This document shows positions 44,746-54,300 of a stretch of DNA of 64,000 bases, piece by piece; the first letter of the stretch is position 1, and every line of letters begins with the position of its first letter. The DNA is from Streptomyces sp. WM6386 (GTDB lineage: Bacteria; Actinomycetota; Actinomycetes; Streptomycetales; Streptomycetaceae), in NCBI RefSeq assembly GCF_000972385.1, contig NZ_JXTE01000011.1, positions 1-64,000 of the forward strand, written 5' to 3'. Both the position numbers and the translations under genes were made by a program. Below the pieces are notes generated by a model. The model did not search any database, was not told where the DNA came from, and saw nothing but the letters and a program-made list of their open reading frames with translations.

Positions 44746-44761
44746 CCATGGTGGACCATGG
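44746..44761. promoter_or_regulatory. Perfect palindrome directly upstream of the RidA start
   Basis: CCATGGT-GG-ACCATGG is a 16-base sequence with perfect 7-base arms, 4 bases upstream of ATG 44741. It could be an operator or a chance feature; no experiment-like support is available. Confidence 0.35.
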
Positions 44762-44797
44762 CACTGACAACGCCCCCGACGGACCGTCAGGCAGTGC

Positions 44798-46372
44798 TCA
44801 GCCGCGGAAGCCGAGCATGCCGTGCAGGGTCGAGCCCCGTGATGCCGTGGCTGCCGCCGAGCTCAGCGGCTTGGGGTCGGGCAGCTTGTCGCACACCGCG
44901 TCGACCTCGCCGCCACTGCGCGGCACCGTGCCGTCGGTCAGATACGCCGCCAGGTACTTGTCCAGGCAGGCGTTCCCGCTCAGCGTGATGCCGTGGTTGC
45001 CGCCGCCCTGCTCGACCACCAGGCTGGAGCCGCGCAGCAGACGGTGGACCCTCACGCCGCCCTCGTACGGGGTGGCCGCGTCGTCCGTCGCCTGGAACAG
45101 CAGCGCCGGAGGCAGATGGGCGTTGGCCACGTTCACCGGCCGCAGCGACTTCGTCGGCCAGAACGCGCACGGCGCGTTGTACCAGGCGTTGTTCCAGGTC
45201 ATGAACGGCGCCTTCTTGTACACCGCCCAGTTGTCGTCGCGCCACTGGCTCCAGTCGCGCGGCCAGTCGGCGTCACGGCACTGCACCGAGGTGTAGATGC
45301 TGTAGCCGTTGTCGCCGGAGGCGTCGACGGCGGCGAAGTTCTCGTACGCCTCGACCAGCGGGTCGGCGTTCTTGTCGTTCACGTACGCCGAGAACGCCTC
45401 CGCCAGATACGGCCAGTAACCGTTGTAGTAGCCGCCCGGAATGAAGGTGTCCTCCAGCTCGGAGGCGCCCACCTTCCCGCCGGCCGGTGTCTTGGCGAGG
45501 GCCGCCCGCATCGCGTACCACTTGGCCTCGATCTTCGCCGGATCGGTGCCGAGCTTGTACGTGGAGTCGTACTTGGCGACCCACGCGAGGAACGCGTGGT
45601 GGCGGTCGTTGAAGGCGTAGTCCTGCGCGATGTTGTCGTCGTACCAGACACCGGTGGGGTCGACGATCGAGTCGAGGACGAGGCGCCGCACCCGGTCGGG
45701 GAAGAGCTTGGCGTAGACCGCGCCGAGATAGGTGCCGTAGGAGTAACCGAAGTAATTGATCTTCTTCGCGCCCAGGGCGGCACGGATCGAGTCCATGTCC
45801 CGTACGGCCTGGACCGTGTTGATGTAAGGCAGCACATCGGCGTACTTCTTGCCGCAGGCCTGCGCGAAGGACTTGGCCCGCTGGAGGTTGGCCTTCTCGA
45901 TGGCCGGAGTGCTCGGCACCGAGTCGGGGCGGACCGGGTTGAAGTAACCGGGCTTGCAGTCGAGCGCCGGCTTGCTCTTGCCCACACCGCGCGGGTCGAA
46001 GCCGATGACGTCGTACTGCGCCGCGACCGCCTTGGGCAGCGAGCCGGCGACGAATCCCGCGAGGGTCAGACCGCTGCCGCCGGGACCGCCGGGGTTGACC
46101 AGCAGCGGGCCCTGTGACTTCTTCGCGGTGTGCGGGACACGGGACAGCGCGAGGGTGATCTGCCGCCCGTGCGGGTTGTGGTGGTCGAGTGGGACCTTGA
46201 GGGACGCGCACTGGAGCGTCGGGTAGTTCGTGGTGCCGCAGCTCTTCCAGGTGAGCTTCGCGGCCTGAGCGGTGTCCGCGGTGCGCGGAGTGCTCGCGTC
46301 GGCGGGCAGGGCCGTGAACGAACCGGCGACGACGACGGAAACGCCGCACAGCACGGCTGCGCGTTTTCTCAT
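44798..46372 (-). CDS. Secreted alpha/beta-hydrolase, tripeptidyl aminopeptidase (TAP/SlpD-like)
   Basis: 524 residues. MRKRAAVLCGVSVVVAGSF with a cleavage region after PADAS is a Sec signal peptide. The catalytic core has the oxyanion block LVNPGGPGGSGL, nucleophile elbow GYSYGTYLG, acid in LFQATDDAATPYEG and His in GGGNHGITLSG. The C-terminal TAP-like domain is present. Relatives release tripeptides from protein N-termini in the culture medium. ATG 46372 has AGGA a few bases upstream. It is likely a single-gene transcript; the RidA gene follows on the same strand after 56 bases. Confidence 0.9.
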   Translation of the reverse strand: MRKRAAVLCGVSVVVAGSFTALPADASTPRTADTAQAAKLTWKSCGTTNYPTLQCASLKVPLDHHNPHGRQITLALSRVPHTAKKSQGPLLVNPGGPGGSGLTLAGFVAGSLPKAVAAQYDVIGFDPRGVGKSKPALDCKPGYFNPVRPDSVPSTPAIEKANLQRAKSFAQACGKKYADVLPYINTVQAVRDMDSIRAALGAKKINYFGYSYGTYLGAVYAKLFPDRVRRLVLDSIVDPTGVWYDDNIAQDYAFNDRHHAFLAWVAKYDSTYKLGTDPAKIEAKWYAMRAALAKTPAGGKVGASELEDTFIPGGYYNGYWPYLAEAFSAYVNDKNADPLVEAYENFAAVDASGDNGYSIYTSVQCRDADWPRDWSQWRDDNWAVYKKAPFMTWNNAWYNAPCAFWPTKSLRPVNVANAHLPPALLFQATDDAATPYEGGVRVHRLLRGSSLVVEQGGGNHGITLSGNACLDKYLAAYLTDGTVPRSGGEVDAVCDKLPDPKPLSSAAATASRGSTLHGMLGFRG

Positions 46373-46507
46373 GGAGTCCTCCCAGGACGGAGGGTTTCGG
46401 ACCGCGAGTGTCACGGTCCACGCCGCATCGTCCCGGAAAGCGCGTCCGGAAGAACGCGTTCTGGCAAGACTTGACCCTACTGGGTCGTGGTATGCCCTCG
46501 AATGCTG

Positions 46508-47548
46508 TCAAATCAGAGTGAGTTGGGTTCCTTCGGGCAGATCGGGCGTGGGCGGCTCGGGTTCGGGCATCCGTCGGGGCATGGGCGCGTCCGCGGGTCC
46601 GATGCCGTACTCCCGGGCCAACTCGTGGACCTGGCGGGTGATCCGGCGCTGGTACCACTTCGGCGCGTAGGAGCCGTCCGCGTACAGCCGCTCGTAGCGG
46701 CGCACCAGGTGCGGATGGTGCCGGCCCAGCCAGGCCATGAACCACTCCCGCGCCCCGGGCCGCAGATGCAGCACCAGCGGGGTCACGGACGTGGCCCCGG
46801 CGGCGGCGATCGCCCGCACGGTGGCCCGGAGCTGTTCCGGTGCGTCGCTGAGGAACGGGATCACCGGCGCCATCAGGACACCGCACCCGATGCCGTGCTC
46901 GGCCAGGGTCCGTACGACCTCGAGGCGGCGCTCAGGGGCGGGCGTGCCCGGCTCCACGGTGCGCCACAACTCCGCATCGATGAAACCGACCGAGACGGAG
47001 ATACCGACGTCCGTCACCGCGTGCGCCTGCTTCAGCAGGTCGAGGTCGCGCAGGATCAGCGTGCCCTTGGTCAGGATCGAGAAGGGGTTCGCGTGGTCGC
47101 GCAGGGCGCCGATGATGCCCGGCATCAGGCGGTAGCGGCCCTCGGCGCGCTGGTAGCAGTCGACGTTCGTGCCCATCGCGATGTGCTCGCCCTGCCAGCG
47201 AGGCGAGCCGAGCTGGCGGCGCAGCAGCTCCGGAGCGTTCGTCTTGACGACGATCTGCGAGTCGAAGCCGAGGCCCGTGTCGAGGTCCAGATAGCTGTGC
47301 GTCTTGCGCGCGAAGCAGTACACGCACGCGTGCGAGCACCCCCGGTACGGGTTGACCGTCCACTGGAAGGACATCCGGGAGACCGCCGGCACCCGGTTGA
47401 TGATCGACCGGGCCCGGATCTCGTGAAAGGTGATCCCGCTGAACTCCGGTGTGTCGAAGGTGCGGGTGACGACCGCGTCCGCGCCGAACAGCGCGGTGTC
47501 GTCGGCCCGGCTGTGGCCGGAGTCCGCTGTGAGGTTCTCCCAGCGCAT
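46508..47548 (-). CDS. Radical SAM protein of the Rv2578c family
   Basis: 346 residues. The radical SAM cluster is CSHACVYCFAR (CxxxCxxC) near residue 72, which binds a 4Fe-4S cluster and SAM. The neighbouring block SFQWTVNPYRGCSHACVYC is characteristic of SPL-related proteins (spore photoproduct lyase-like) of actinobacteria. Downstream VVKTNAPELLRRQL and MGTNVDCYQRAEGRYRL are conserved. Rv2578c of M. tuberculosis has been called splB and linked to the SOS regulon (from memory). Here a GAACACATGTTC LexA-type box overlaps the promoter 33 bases upstream of ATG 47548, which has a GAGGAGG ribosome binding site. Function is likely DNA-damage related. Confidence 0.9.
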   Translation of the reverse strand: MRWENLTADSGHSRADDTALFGADAVVTRTFDTPEFSGITFHEIRARSIINRVPAVSRMSFQWTVNPYRGCSHACVYCFARKTHSYLDLDTGLGFDSQIVVKTNAPELLRRQLGSPRWQGEHIAMGTNVDCYQRAEGRYRLMPGIIGALRDHANPFSILTKGTLILRDLDLLKQAHAVTDVGISVSVGFIDAELWRTVEPGTPAPERRLEVVRTLAEHGIGCGVLMAPVIPFLSDAPEQLRATVRAIAAAGATSVTPLVLHLRPGAREWFMAWLGRHHPHLVRRYERLYADGSYAPKWYQRRITRQVHELAREYGIGPADAPMPRRMPEPEPPTPDLPEGTQLTLI

Positions 47549-47574
47549 GACGCCTCCTCGGTAGCACTGCCCAC

Positions 47575-47592
47575 AGAATAGAACACATGTTC
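47575..47592 (-). promoter_or_regulatory. LexA (SOS) box abutting a -10 element
   Basis: GAACACATGTTC (47581-47592) matches the GAACnnnnGTTC consensus of Gram-positive and actinobacterial LexA boxes. On the minus strand TATTCT (47575-47580), a good -10, directly follows it, so LexA would cover the -35/-10 spacer. It controls the radical SAM gene; the plus-strand SRPBCC gene starts 115 bases away. Confidence 0.75.
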
Positions 47593-47706
47593 CCTTGATC
47601 GTGCGCGTGTGTATGTGAAGGGATTGCGGGGCCCCGATTTGGGCGGGCGGGGACCGGGGTGGTTGGCTTGCCACCAACCCCCGATGAATCAGGTGCTGGA
47701 GGAAAA

Positions 47707-48150
47707 ATGGCGCAGGTCGAGGCCACTACGGAGCGGGTCGTCGCGGCGGACGCGGAGAAGGTGTTCGACGCCCTCGCCGACTACAGCGGCACGCGCGCGA
47801 AGGTGCTGCCCCAGCACTTCAGCGAGTACGAGGTGCGCGAGGGCGGCGACGGCGAGGGGACCCTCGTCCACTGGAAGCTCCAGGCCACCAGCAAGCGGAT
47901 CCGTGACTGCCTGCTCGAGGTCAGCGAGCCCACCGACGGTGAGCTCGTCGAGAAGGACCGCAACTCCTCCATGGTCACCACCTGGCGGGTCACCCCGGCC
48001 GGTGAGGGCAAGTCCCGCGTCGTCGTGAGCACCGTCTGGAACGGCGCCGGCGGCATCGGCGGCTTCTTCGAGAAGACCTTCGCCCCCAAGGGGCTCGGCC
48101 GGATCTACGACGAGGTGCTCGACAAGCTCGCCGCCGAGGTCGAGAAGTAG
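47707..48150 (+). CDS. SRPBCC (START-like) family protein
   Basis: 147 residues. The fold opens ATTERVVAADAEKVFDALADYSG and ends in a helix FEKTFAPKGLGRIYDEVLDKLAAEV, typical of polyketide-cyclase/SRPBCC ligand-binding cups. In between are beta strands (VHWKLQATSKRIRDCLLEVSEP). Members bind hydrophobic ligands; a specific ligand is not evident. GGAGG five bases before ATG 47707 is a strong ribosome binding site. It is divergent from the SOS-type radical SAM gene. Confidence 0.85.
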   Translation: MAQVEATTERVVAADAEKVFDALADYSGTRAKVLPQHFSEYEVREGGDGEGTLVHWKLQATSKRIRDCLLEVSEPTDGELVEKDRNSSMVTTWRVTPAGEGKSRVVVSTVWNGAGGIGGFFEKTFAPKGLGRIYDEVLDKLAAEVEK

Positions 48151-48160
48151 AAACAAGTCC

Positions 48161-48193
48161 CCGGTGTTCGAGGGGTGTTGAGCCCCTCACCGG
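48161..48193 (+). terminator. Hairpin after the SRPBCC gene
   Basis: CCGGTG and AGGGG pair with CCCCTCACCGG across a 4-base bulge, starting 11 bases after the stop. Confidence 0.5.
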
Positions 48194-48300
48194 ATCGAGT
48201 GGATCTCCGTGCGCCGCACCGGTCTGCCGTAACTCGTCGCGCTTGCTCGCAGTTGTCGCTTACGCGGGAATTGTGAGGGTGCGACGAGGGGAGCGGCAAG

Positions 48301-50691
48301 GTGCGCGGGACCACTCCGGTACAGGACGGACTGCGGGAAGAACCGGCCGAGCAACCACCGCCGATCCCCGCCCCGGCACCCGCCCAGGCCGTCGAACTCG
48401 GCCCGCGCAGGGTGCGGTTGATCTTCTTCGCGCTCATGCTCGCGCTGCTCCTGGCCGCCCTGGAGCAGATGATCGTCGCCACCGCGCTGCCGAAGATCGT
48501 CGGTGAACTGCACGGCCTGGACAAGATGTCCTGGGCGATCACCGCCTACCTGCTGACCTCCACGATCGGTCTGCCGATCTACGGCAAGCTCGGCGACCTC
48601 CTCGGCCGCAAGGGCGTCTTCCAGTTCGCGATCGTCGTGTTCGTCGTCGGCTCCGCCCTCGCGGGGCGTGCCGAGACCATGGACCAGCTGATCGCCTTCC
48701 GCGCGGTACAGGGCGTCGGGGCGGGCGGCCTCATGATCGGTGTGCAGGCGATCATCGCCGATATCGTGCCCGCCCGGGAGCGCGGCCGCTTCATGGGCCT
48801 CATCGGTGCCGCGTTCGGCCTCGCCTCCGTCGCCGGACCCCTGCTGGGCGGCTACTTCACCGACCACCACTCCTGGCGCTGGTGCTTCTACTTCAACGTC
48901 CCCTTCGGCGTTCTCACCCTGGCCGTCGTCACCGTCGTCCTCAAGCTGCCCAAGCCGACGGCGAAACCCCGGCTCGACATCCCCGGCGCGCTGCTGCTCG
49001 CCGCCGCCTCCACCTGCCTGGTGCTGCTGACCAGCTGGGGCGGCACCGAGTACGCGTGGGACTCGCGCGTCATCCTGGGACTCGGCGCGGGCGCGGTGGC
49101 GTCGGCCCTGCTGTTCCTCGTCGCCGAGCACTTCGCGGCCGAACCCCTCATCCCGCTGCGGCTGTTCCGGGACCCGGTCTTCGACATCACCGCTCTGGTG
49201 GGCCTCGTGGTGGGCGTGGCACTCTTCGGCGCCGCGAGCTATCTGCCCACCTTCCTGCAGATGGTGGACGGCGCGAGCGCCACCGAGTCCGGGCTGCTGA
49301 TGCTGCCCATGATGGGCGGCATCGTCGGCGCCTCCGTGATCGCCGGACAGCTCATCAGCCACACCGGCCGCTACCGGATCTACCCGGTGCTGGGCAGCGC
49401 CCTGTCCGTCTTCGGCATGTGGCTGCTGTCCCGGCTCGAGGCCGACACGCCCCGGCTGCACTACAGCCTCTGGATGGCCGTCCTCGGCGCCGGCATCGGC
49501 ATGGTGATGCCGGTCCTCATCCTCGCCGTCCAGAACTCGGTGCGCCCCGCCGACCTCGGCACCGCCACCAGCGCGAACAACTACTTCCGGCAGATCGGCG
49601 GAAGTGTCGGCGCCGCGATCTTCGGCACCCTCTTCGCCGACCGGCTCACCGACGCCCTGGCGAAGCGCCTGCCGGAGACGACAGGGCTTCCCGACGCCGA
49701 GGCCATCACCCCGCAGCTCGTCCACGCGCTGCCGCCCGAGCTGCGGGACGGGTACATCCGCGCGTACGCCGACGCCATGCCGCGGATCTTCCTCTATCTC
49801 GTGCCGGTCCTCGTCCTCGGCCTGCTCATCGCCTTCTTCCTCAAGGAGAAACCACTGGTGTCCCACCACGCCGCCGAAATCGAGACCGCGTCCGTGAACG
49901 CCCCGATCCCGCAAGCCCGTTCGTCATACACCGCCGGAATCCCCGTCTGCGGCACCGTGCAGCACCCCGACGGAACCGTCGTACCGCGCGCGGCGCTCAC
50001 ACTGATCGACGCCGTAGGGCAGCAGATCGGGCGCGGGGCGAGCGGCGAGGACGGGCGCTACGCGCTGTCGACGCCCGGCTCGGGGGCGTACGTCCTGATC
50101 GCCGCGGCCGGGGGACACCAGCCGCAGGCGGTCTCCGTGACCGTCGGCGAGCGGCCCGTCGAGCTCGATGTCGTCCTCGGCGGCGCCGGACGCCTCGCCG
50201 GAAACGTGCTGACCGCCGACGGCACCCCCGTGCGCGACGCCACCGTCACCCTCGCCAACGTCCACGGCGAGGTCGTCGCCACCACCCGCAGCGGCCGCGA
50301 GGGCGGCTACGTCATCACCGAACTCGTCGCCGGCGAGTACACCCTCGCGGCCAGTGCCCCCACCTTCCGCCCCGCCGCCCTGCCCGTCACCGTGCAGGCA
50401 TCCCGGGAGACCCGCCAGGACGTCGAACTCGCGGGCGGCGCCGTGCTGCGCGGCACCGTGCGGGCCGGCGGCGGACGACCGGTCGAGGACGCGCGCGTGA
50501 CGCTCCTCGACGCGGCGGGCAACGTCGTGGACACCCTCACCACCGGCGCCGACGGCACCTTCCGGTTCGTCGACCTGTCCTCCGGCGAGTACACCGTCAT
50601 CGCCGCGGGCTACCCGCCCGTCGCCACCGTCCTCCAGGTCGCCGGCGGCGGCCGTACGGAACGGGATCTCCAACTCGGGCACGAGGACTGA
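48301..50691 (+). CDS. DHA2-type MFS exporter fused to three carboxypeptidase-regulatory-like domains
   Basis: 796 residues. Residues ~35-525 form 14 hydrophobic helices with MFS signatures [15 protein letters not shown] and [16 protein letters not shown], typical of EmrB/QacA drug:H+ antiporters. After about 45 hydrophilic residues come three ~80-residue beta-sandwich repeats (CarboxypepD_reg/CnaB-like). They start near [30 protein letters not shown] and [21 protein letters not shown], each closing with a GxY(V/T)(L/I)xA strand. The fused repeats are probably extracellular or peripheral and may bind substrate or cell wall. GTG 48301 is preceded by GGGGAGCGGCAAG. This fusion is uncommon. Confidence 0.88.
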   Translation: MRGTTPVQDGLREEPAEQPPPIPAPAPAQAVELGPRRVRLIFFALMLALLLAALEQMIVATALPKIVGELHGLDKMSWAITAYLLTSTIGLPIYGKLGDLLGRKGVFQFAIVVFVVGSALAGRAETMDQLIAFRAVQGVGAGGLMIGVQAIIADIVPARERGRFMGLIGAAFGLASVAGPLLGGYFTDHHSWRWCFYFNVPFGVLTLAVVTVVLKLPKPTAKPRLDIPGALLLAAASTCLVLLTSWGGTEYAWDSRVILGLGAGAVASALLFLVAEHFAAEPLIPLRLFRDPVFDITALVGLVVGVALFGAASYLPTFLQMVDGASATESGLLMLPMMGGIVGASVIAGQLISHTGRYRIYPVLGSALSVFGMWLLSRLEADTPRLHYSLWMAVLGAGIGMVMPVLILAVQNSVRPADLGTATSANNYFRQIGGSVGAAIFGTLFADRLTDALAKRLPETTGLPDAEAITPQLVHALPPELRDGYIRAYADAMPRIFLYLVPVLVLGLLIAFFLKEKPLVSHHAAEIETASVNAPIPQARSSYTAGIPVCGTVQHPDGTVVPRAALTLIDAVGQQIGRGASGEDGRYALSTPGSGAYVLIAAAGGHQPQAVSVTVGERPVELDVVLGGAGRLAGNVLTADGTPVRDATVTLANVHGEVVATTRSGREGGYVITELVAGEYTLAASAPTFRPAALPVTVQASRETRQDVELAGGAVLRGTVRAGGGRPVEDARVTLLDAAGNVVDTLTTGADGTFRFVDLSSGEYTVIAAGYPPVATVLQVAGGGRTERDLQLGHED

Positions 50692-50711
50692 AAAACCCGT
50701 CAGTAACCCCG

Positions 50712-50732
50712 ACCTGCCTCCAACCGGCAGGT
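50712..50732 (+). terminator. Hairpin after the exporter gene
   Basis: ACCTGCC-TCCAACC-GGCAGGT is a perfect 7-base stem with a 7-base loop, followed by TCTG. It lies 20 bases past the stop. Confidence 0.55.
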
Positions 50733-50879
50733 TCTGCCCGGCACGGGGGCGCGGGGGCGCACGCCGGGGCGATCCACCCCGGCCAATTCCCGCATTGCCG
50801 CACATCACAACCGCCCACGGCCTACGGTGGATTAGGCGGCACAGATCTTGCGGAGCCGTGGGGAGAGAGGGCCTGGGTC

Positions 50880-53339
50880 ATGGACCATGGCACCGAGAGG
50901 GACGCAGCTCCCGGCCACGGAGCCGGGGACGGCGCGGTGGAGCACGCCGCGGCCGGCCGTATCCCGCTGGCCGTGGTCGTGGTGGACCGCGACGGCCTGG
51001 TGTCCCACTGGAGCAGGGGTGCGCGACGGCTGTTCGGCGCCGCCAAGGAAGAGGCGCTCGGCCGCCCGGCGGCCGACCTGCTGCCCGTCGCCGGCGCCCT
51101 GCCCGACGAGGACGACCCCACGCCGTACGGCGTGCACGCGGCCTACGACGGGTTGGGACCCGATCTCGAGTCCTCCCTCGACAGCGGGCTCTCCTACCCG
51201 GCCGCGGGCCGCGCCCGCCTCACGGTCTGCGAACCCGACCGTCTCGACGTCCTGTGGTGGGCCTACCCCCTGGTGGGCCCCGGACGGGAGCGGCTGCTGG
51301 TGCTCGCCGCCGACGCGGGCGCCCTGCACGCGGACGATCCGGACGACGAGATCGCCGGTGAGCGCATCGCTCCCGCCTTCGCGCTGCACACCGACTTCCC
51401 GGGCGCCGAGGAGCTGGCCCGCCGGCTTCCCGAGATCCTGCCCAGCATGAGTGTCGAGGAAGGCGCGCGGATCGTCGCCCAGATCCTCGAACTGGGCTAT
51501 CCCGTCCTCGAGTTCAGCCAGAACGACCGGGTGCCCGTGACCCCCGACTGGGGCGTGCCCCGCCGTATCGAACGCAGGGCGCGCCGTGAGCGGGCCGCGC
51601 GGGCCGTGGCCGAGGGGCGGCCCGTCCCGCAGGAGCTCACCGACGAGGGCGTGGACCTGGAGTACACCGCCGTACGCGAGCGCCTTGAGTTCCTCACCGA
51701 GGTCAGCGGCCGTATCGGTACCTCCCTCGACCTGTCCAGGACCATCGTCGAGGTCAGCCGGGCCGTCGTGCCCCGCTTCACCGATGTCGCCGGCACCTAT
51801 CTGCGGGAGCAGGTCGTCGCGGGCGAGGGGTTCCCCGAGGGGGTGCCGGACACCACCACCATGTGGCACCGGGTCGCCCTCGAGCACACCGACGAACCCG
51901 GCCGCTGGGACGACGTCGTGCCGGTCGGCGAGGCCATGCCGTTCCCGGCCCACACCCCGTTCTTCCAGTGCATGACCACCGGTGAGCCCGTCCTCGTGCC
52001 GCGCATCAGCGAGCAGATGGGCCACGCCATCGCCTCGCAGTTCGAAAAGCGTGACATCCGGCCCCTGATCACAGGCCGTTCGATGCTGGTGGTACCGCTC
52101 AAGGCCCGCAATGTGGTCCTCGGCTTCATGATCCTGCTGCGGCACCCGGAGCGCGTCGAGTTCAACGACATGGACCGGGTCACCGGCGCCGAACTCGCCG
52201 CCCGCGCGGGCCTCGTGCTCGACAACGCGCGCATGTACACCTACCAGGAGTCCGTCGCCGAGACCCTCCAGGACAGCATGCTGCCGCACATCCCGCCGCG
52301 CATGGCGGGCTGCGACATCGCCACCCGCTATCTGCCGGGCACCCTGCTCGGCCGGGTCGGCGGCGACTGGTTCGACTCGGTGAAACTGCCCGGCGCCCGC
52401 ACCGCCCTCGTCGTCGGCGACGTCATGGGCCACGGCCTCAACTCGGCCGCCATGATGGGCCAGTTGCGTACGGCCGTACAGACCATGGCCGCCCTCGACC
52501 TGCCGCCCGCCCAGCTGCTGCGCAACCTCGACGACCTCGCCCAGCGTCTCGGCGACACCTACCTCGCGACCTGTCTGTACGCCGTGTACGACCCGATCGC
52601 GAGCGAGCTGCACATCGCCAACGCCGGCCACATCCCGCCGGTGATCGTGCACGCCCAGGACGGCCGCAGCGAACTCCTGCACCTGCCCACGGGCGCGCCC
52701 ATCGGCGTCGGAGGGGTGGCCTTCGAGTCGGTACGCGTGCGCGTGCAACCCGGCGACCGGCTCGTGATGTGCACCGACGGCCTCGTCGAGGTGCGCGGCG
52801 AGGACATCGGCGTGGGCCTCGCGACCCTGTGCGAGTCCGCCGCCCACCCGGCCGCGTCCATGGACGACGCCTGCGACACCATCATCCGCGCCCTCAACAC
52901 GCGTGGCGGCCGCAAGGACGACGTCGCCCTCCTGATGAGCCGCCTCAACGGCATCGAGCCGGACGACGTCGCCGAGTGGCGGCTCCCCCCGGACCCGGTC
53001 GAGGTCGGCCGGGCGCGGTCCGTGGTGCGGGAACAGCTCCACGACTGGGGGCTGGCCAGGCTCGCCGACGCGGCCGAGCTGATGGTCAGCGAGCTTGTCA
53101 CCAACGCCGTACGGCACTCCCGCAGCCGTCCCCTCCAGCTGCGCCTCGTCCGCGGTGACACGTTGCTGTGCGAGGTGGACGACGACGACCACGACCTGCC
53201 GACCCTGCTGAGCGCCGACCCCGAGGACGAGTTCGGGCGTGGTCTGCGCATCGTCTCCACCCTGGCCCGGGAGTGGGGTACGAGCCGGACGAAGGCCGGC
53301 AAGACCGTCTGGTTCGAACTGACGTTGCCGCGACGCTGA
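50880..53339 (+). CDS. PAS-GAF-SpoIIE phosphatase with C-terminal anti-sigma-type kinase domain
   Basis: 819 residues. A PAS domain (~30-130; IPLAVVVVDRDGLVSHWSRGARRLFG) is followed by a helical linker and a GAF domain (~275-440) with RSMLVVPLKARNVVLGFMILL. The SpoIIE-type PP2C domain (~455-680) has motifs GGDWFDS, GDVMGHGLNSAAMM, CTDGLVEVRGED and RKDDVALL. A HATPase_c/RsbW-like kinase domain (~695-815) has ELMVSELVTNAVRHS and EFGRGLRIV. One chain therefore holds both the phosphatase and the kinase of a partner switch, controlled by sensory domains. ATG 50880 has GAGAGAGG upstream. The STAS partner is not adjacent. Confidence 0.92.
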   Translation: MDHGTERDAAPGHGAGDGAVEHAAAGRIPLAVVVVDRDGLVSHWSRGARRLFGAAKEEALGRPAADLLPVAGALPDEDDPTPYGVHAAYDGLGPDLESSLDSGLSYPAAGRARLTVCEPDRLDVLWWAYPLVGPGRERLLVLAADAGALHADDPDDEIAGERIAPAFALHTDFPGAEELARRLPEILPSMSVEEGARIVAQILELGYPVLEFSQNDRVPVTPDWGVPRRIERRARRERAARAVAEGRPVPQELTDEGVDLEYTAVRERLEFLTEVSGRIGTSLDLSRTIVEVSRAVVPRFTDVAGTYLREQVVAGEGFPEGVPDTTTMWHRVALEHTDEPGRWDDVVPVGEAMPFPAHTPFFQCMTTGEPVLVPRISEQMGHAIASQFEKRDIRPLITGRSMLVVPLKARNVVLGFMILLRHPERVEFNDMDRVTGAELAARAGLVLDNARMYTYQESVAETLQDSMLPHIPPRMAGCDIATRYLPGTLLGRVGGDWFDSVKLPGARTALVVGDVMGHGLNSAAMMGQLRTAVQTMAALDLPPAQLLRNLDDLAQRLGDTYLATCLYAVYDPIASELHIANAGHIPPVIVHAQDGRSELLHLPTGAPIGVGGVAFESVRVRVQPGDRLVMCTDGLVEVRGEDIGVGLATLCESAAHPAASMDDACDTIIRALNTRGGRKDDVALLMSRLNGIEPDDVAEWRLPPDPVEVGRARSVVREQLHDWGLARLADAAELMVSELVTNAVRHSRSRPLQLRLVRGDTLLCEVDDDDHDLPTLLSADPEDEFGRGLRIVSTLAREWGTSRTKAGKTVWFELTLPRR

Positions 53340-53340
53340 G

Positions 53341-53355
53341 GCGCCCCAGGGGCGC
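53341..53355 (+). terminator. Hairpin directly after the SpoIIE-type gene
   Basis: GCGCCCC-A-GGGGCGC is a 15-base palindrome starting 2 bases past the stop. Confidence 0.5.
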
Positions 53356-53492
53356 ACGGGGCGTAAGGGCGTACGCATGTCGCACACGGCGTGAAGGATT
53401 GCGCCGCGCGCTTGTAGCCGTGACCGGGGCGCGATAGACCGTACTGGCCCGTCACTTGCGGCGGGCCGTTGCCGCATCCTGGGGAGTTGGGC

Positions 53493-54218
53493 ATGAGCGT
53501 GACGAGTCGGTACCGGGAGGCCTGGGAGAGCTTCTGGAGCGAAGCTCCCGACGGACAGGGGGCGGTGTTCTGGGACGCGGAGCCCGCGCTGACGGCCGGC
53601 CTCCACCTCGCCCTGTTCGAACCGCATGTGACCGCCCCGGCCCTGCCCATGGTCGACCTGGGCTGTGGCAACGGCACCCAGACACGTTTCCTCGCCGACC
53701 GCTTCCGGCACGTCCTCGGCGTCGACCTGTCCGAGGCAGCCGTCGACCGCGCCCGGGACGCCGATCCGGCCGGCCAGGCCACCTATCGGGTGCTGGACGC
53801 CGTGGAGAAGGGCGGGGCGGAGTCGCTGCACGCGGAGCTGGGCGACGCCAACGTCTATATGCGGGGCGTGCTCCACCAGTGCGAGCCCGCCGACCGGCAA
53901 CCACTGGTCGACGGGCTCGCCGCGCTGCTCGGCGAGCACGGGCGGGGCTTCCTCGTCGAACTCTCCGAAGCCGCCAAGCCCATCCTGGTGGGCCTGGCCC
54001 AGCACCCCTCGGGCCCGCCGCCCAAGCTGGCGCCGATCTTCCGGCACGGCATCGCGCCCGGCGAGGTCTCCGACGACGCGGTGTCCCAGTACCTGGGCAC
54101 GGCCGGGCTCACTGTCCTGGCGAGCGGCGAACTGCCACTCGTGACCACCGAGTACACCCCCGACGGCGCCCGGATCGAGCTGCCGTCGAAGTGGCTGGTG
54201 GTGGGGCGTACGGCCTGA
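53493..54218 (+). CDS. Class I SAM-dependent methyltransferase
   Basis: 241 residues. An N-terminal helix REAWESFWSEAPDGQGAVFWDAEP precedes motif I VDLGCGNGTQTRFLAD. The acidic residue after the second strand is in VLGVDLSEAAVDRARD, and motif II/IV is VYMRGVLHQCEPADRQPL. The substrate is unknown. GGGGAG about seven bases before ATG 53493 is a good ribosome binding site. The gene stands alone between the SpoIIE gene and the peptidase operon. Confidence 0.85.
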   Translation: MSVTSRYREAWESFWSEAPDGQGAVFWDAEPALTAGLHLALFEPHVTAPALPMVDLGCGNGTQTRFLADRFRHVLGVDLSEAAVDRARDADPAGQATYRVLDAVEKGGAESLHAELGDANVYMRGVLHQCEPADRQPLVDGLAALLGEHGRGFLVELSEAAKPILVGLAQHPSGPPPKLAPIFRHGIAPGEVSDDAVSQYLGTAGLTVLASGELPLVTTEYTPDGARIELPSKWLVVGRTA

Positions 54219-54249
54219 GGGATCCCCGAACCGGTCTGAGCCGGTGACG

Positions 54250-54292
54250 GTTGTCCACAGGCCTGACGGGACGCGACGCGAACGCGTAGCGT
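54250..54292 (+). promoter_or_regulatory. Putative leaderless promoter of the peptidase operon with the shared 19-base element
   Basis: GTTGTCCACAGGCCTGACG (54250-54268) differs by one base from 3952-3970 and ends the same 33 bases before its start codon. A -10-like TAGCGT (54287-54292) ends 8 bases before ATG 54301. Confidence 0.55.
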
Positions 54293-54300
54293 GAGTCGGC

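Noticed and set aside
46448..46457. GAACGCGTTC as a second LexA box
   Set aside because: The arms are separated by 2 bases rather than 4.
48882..50879. Open frame upstream of the SpoIIE-type protein in the same frame
   Set aside because: The extension lies in another frame of the exporter gene and is Arg/Pro-rich; ATG 50880 with its ribosome binding site is the real start.
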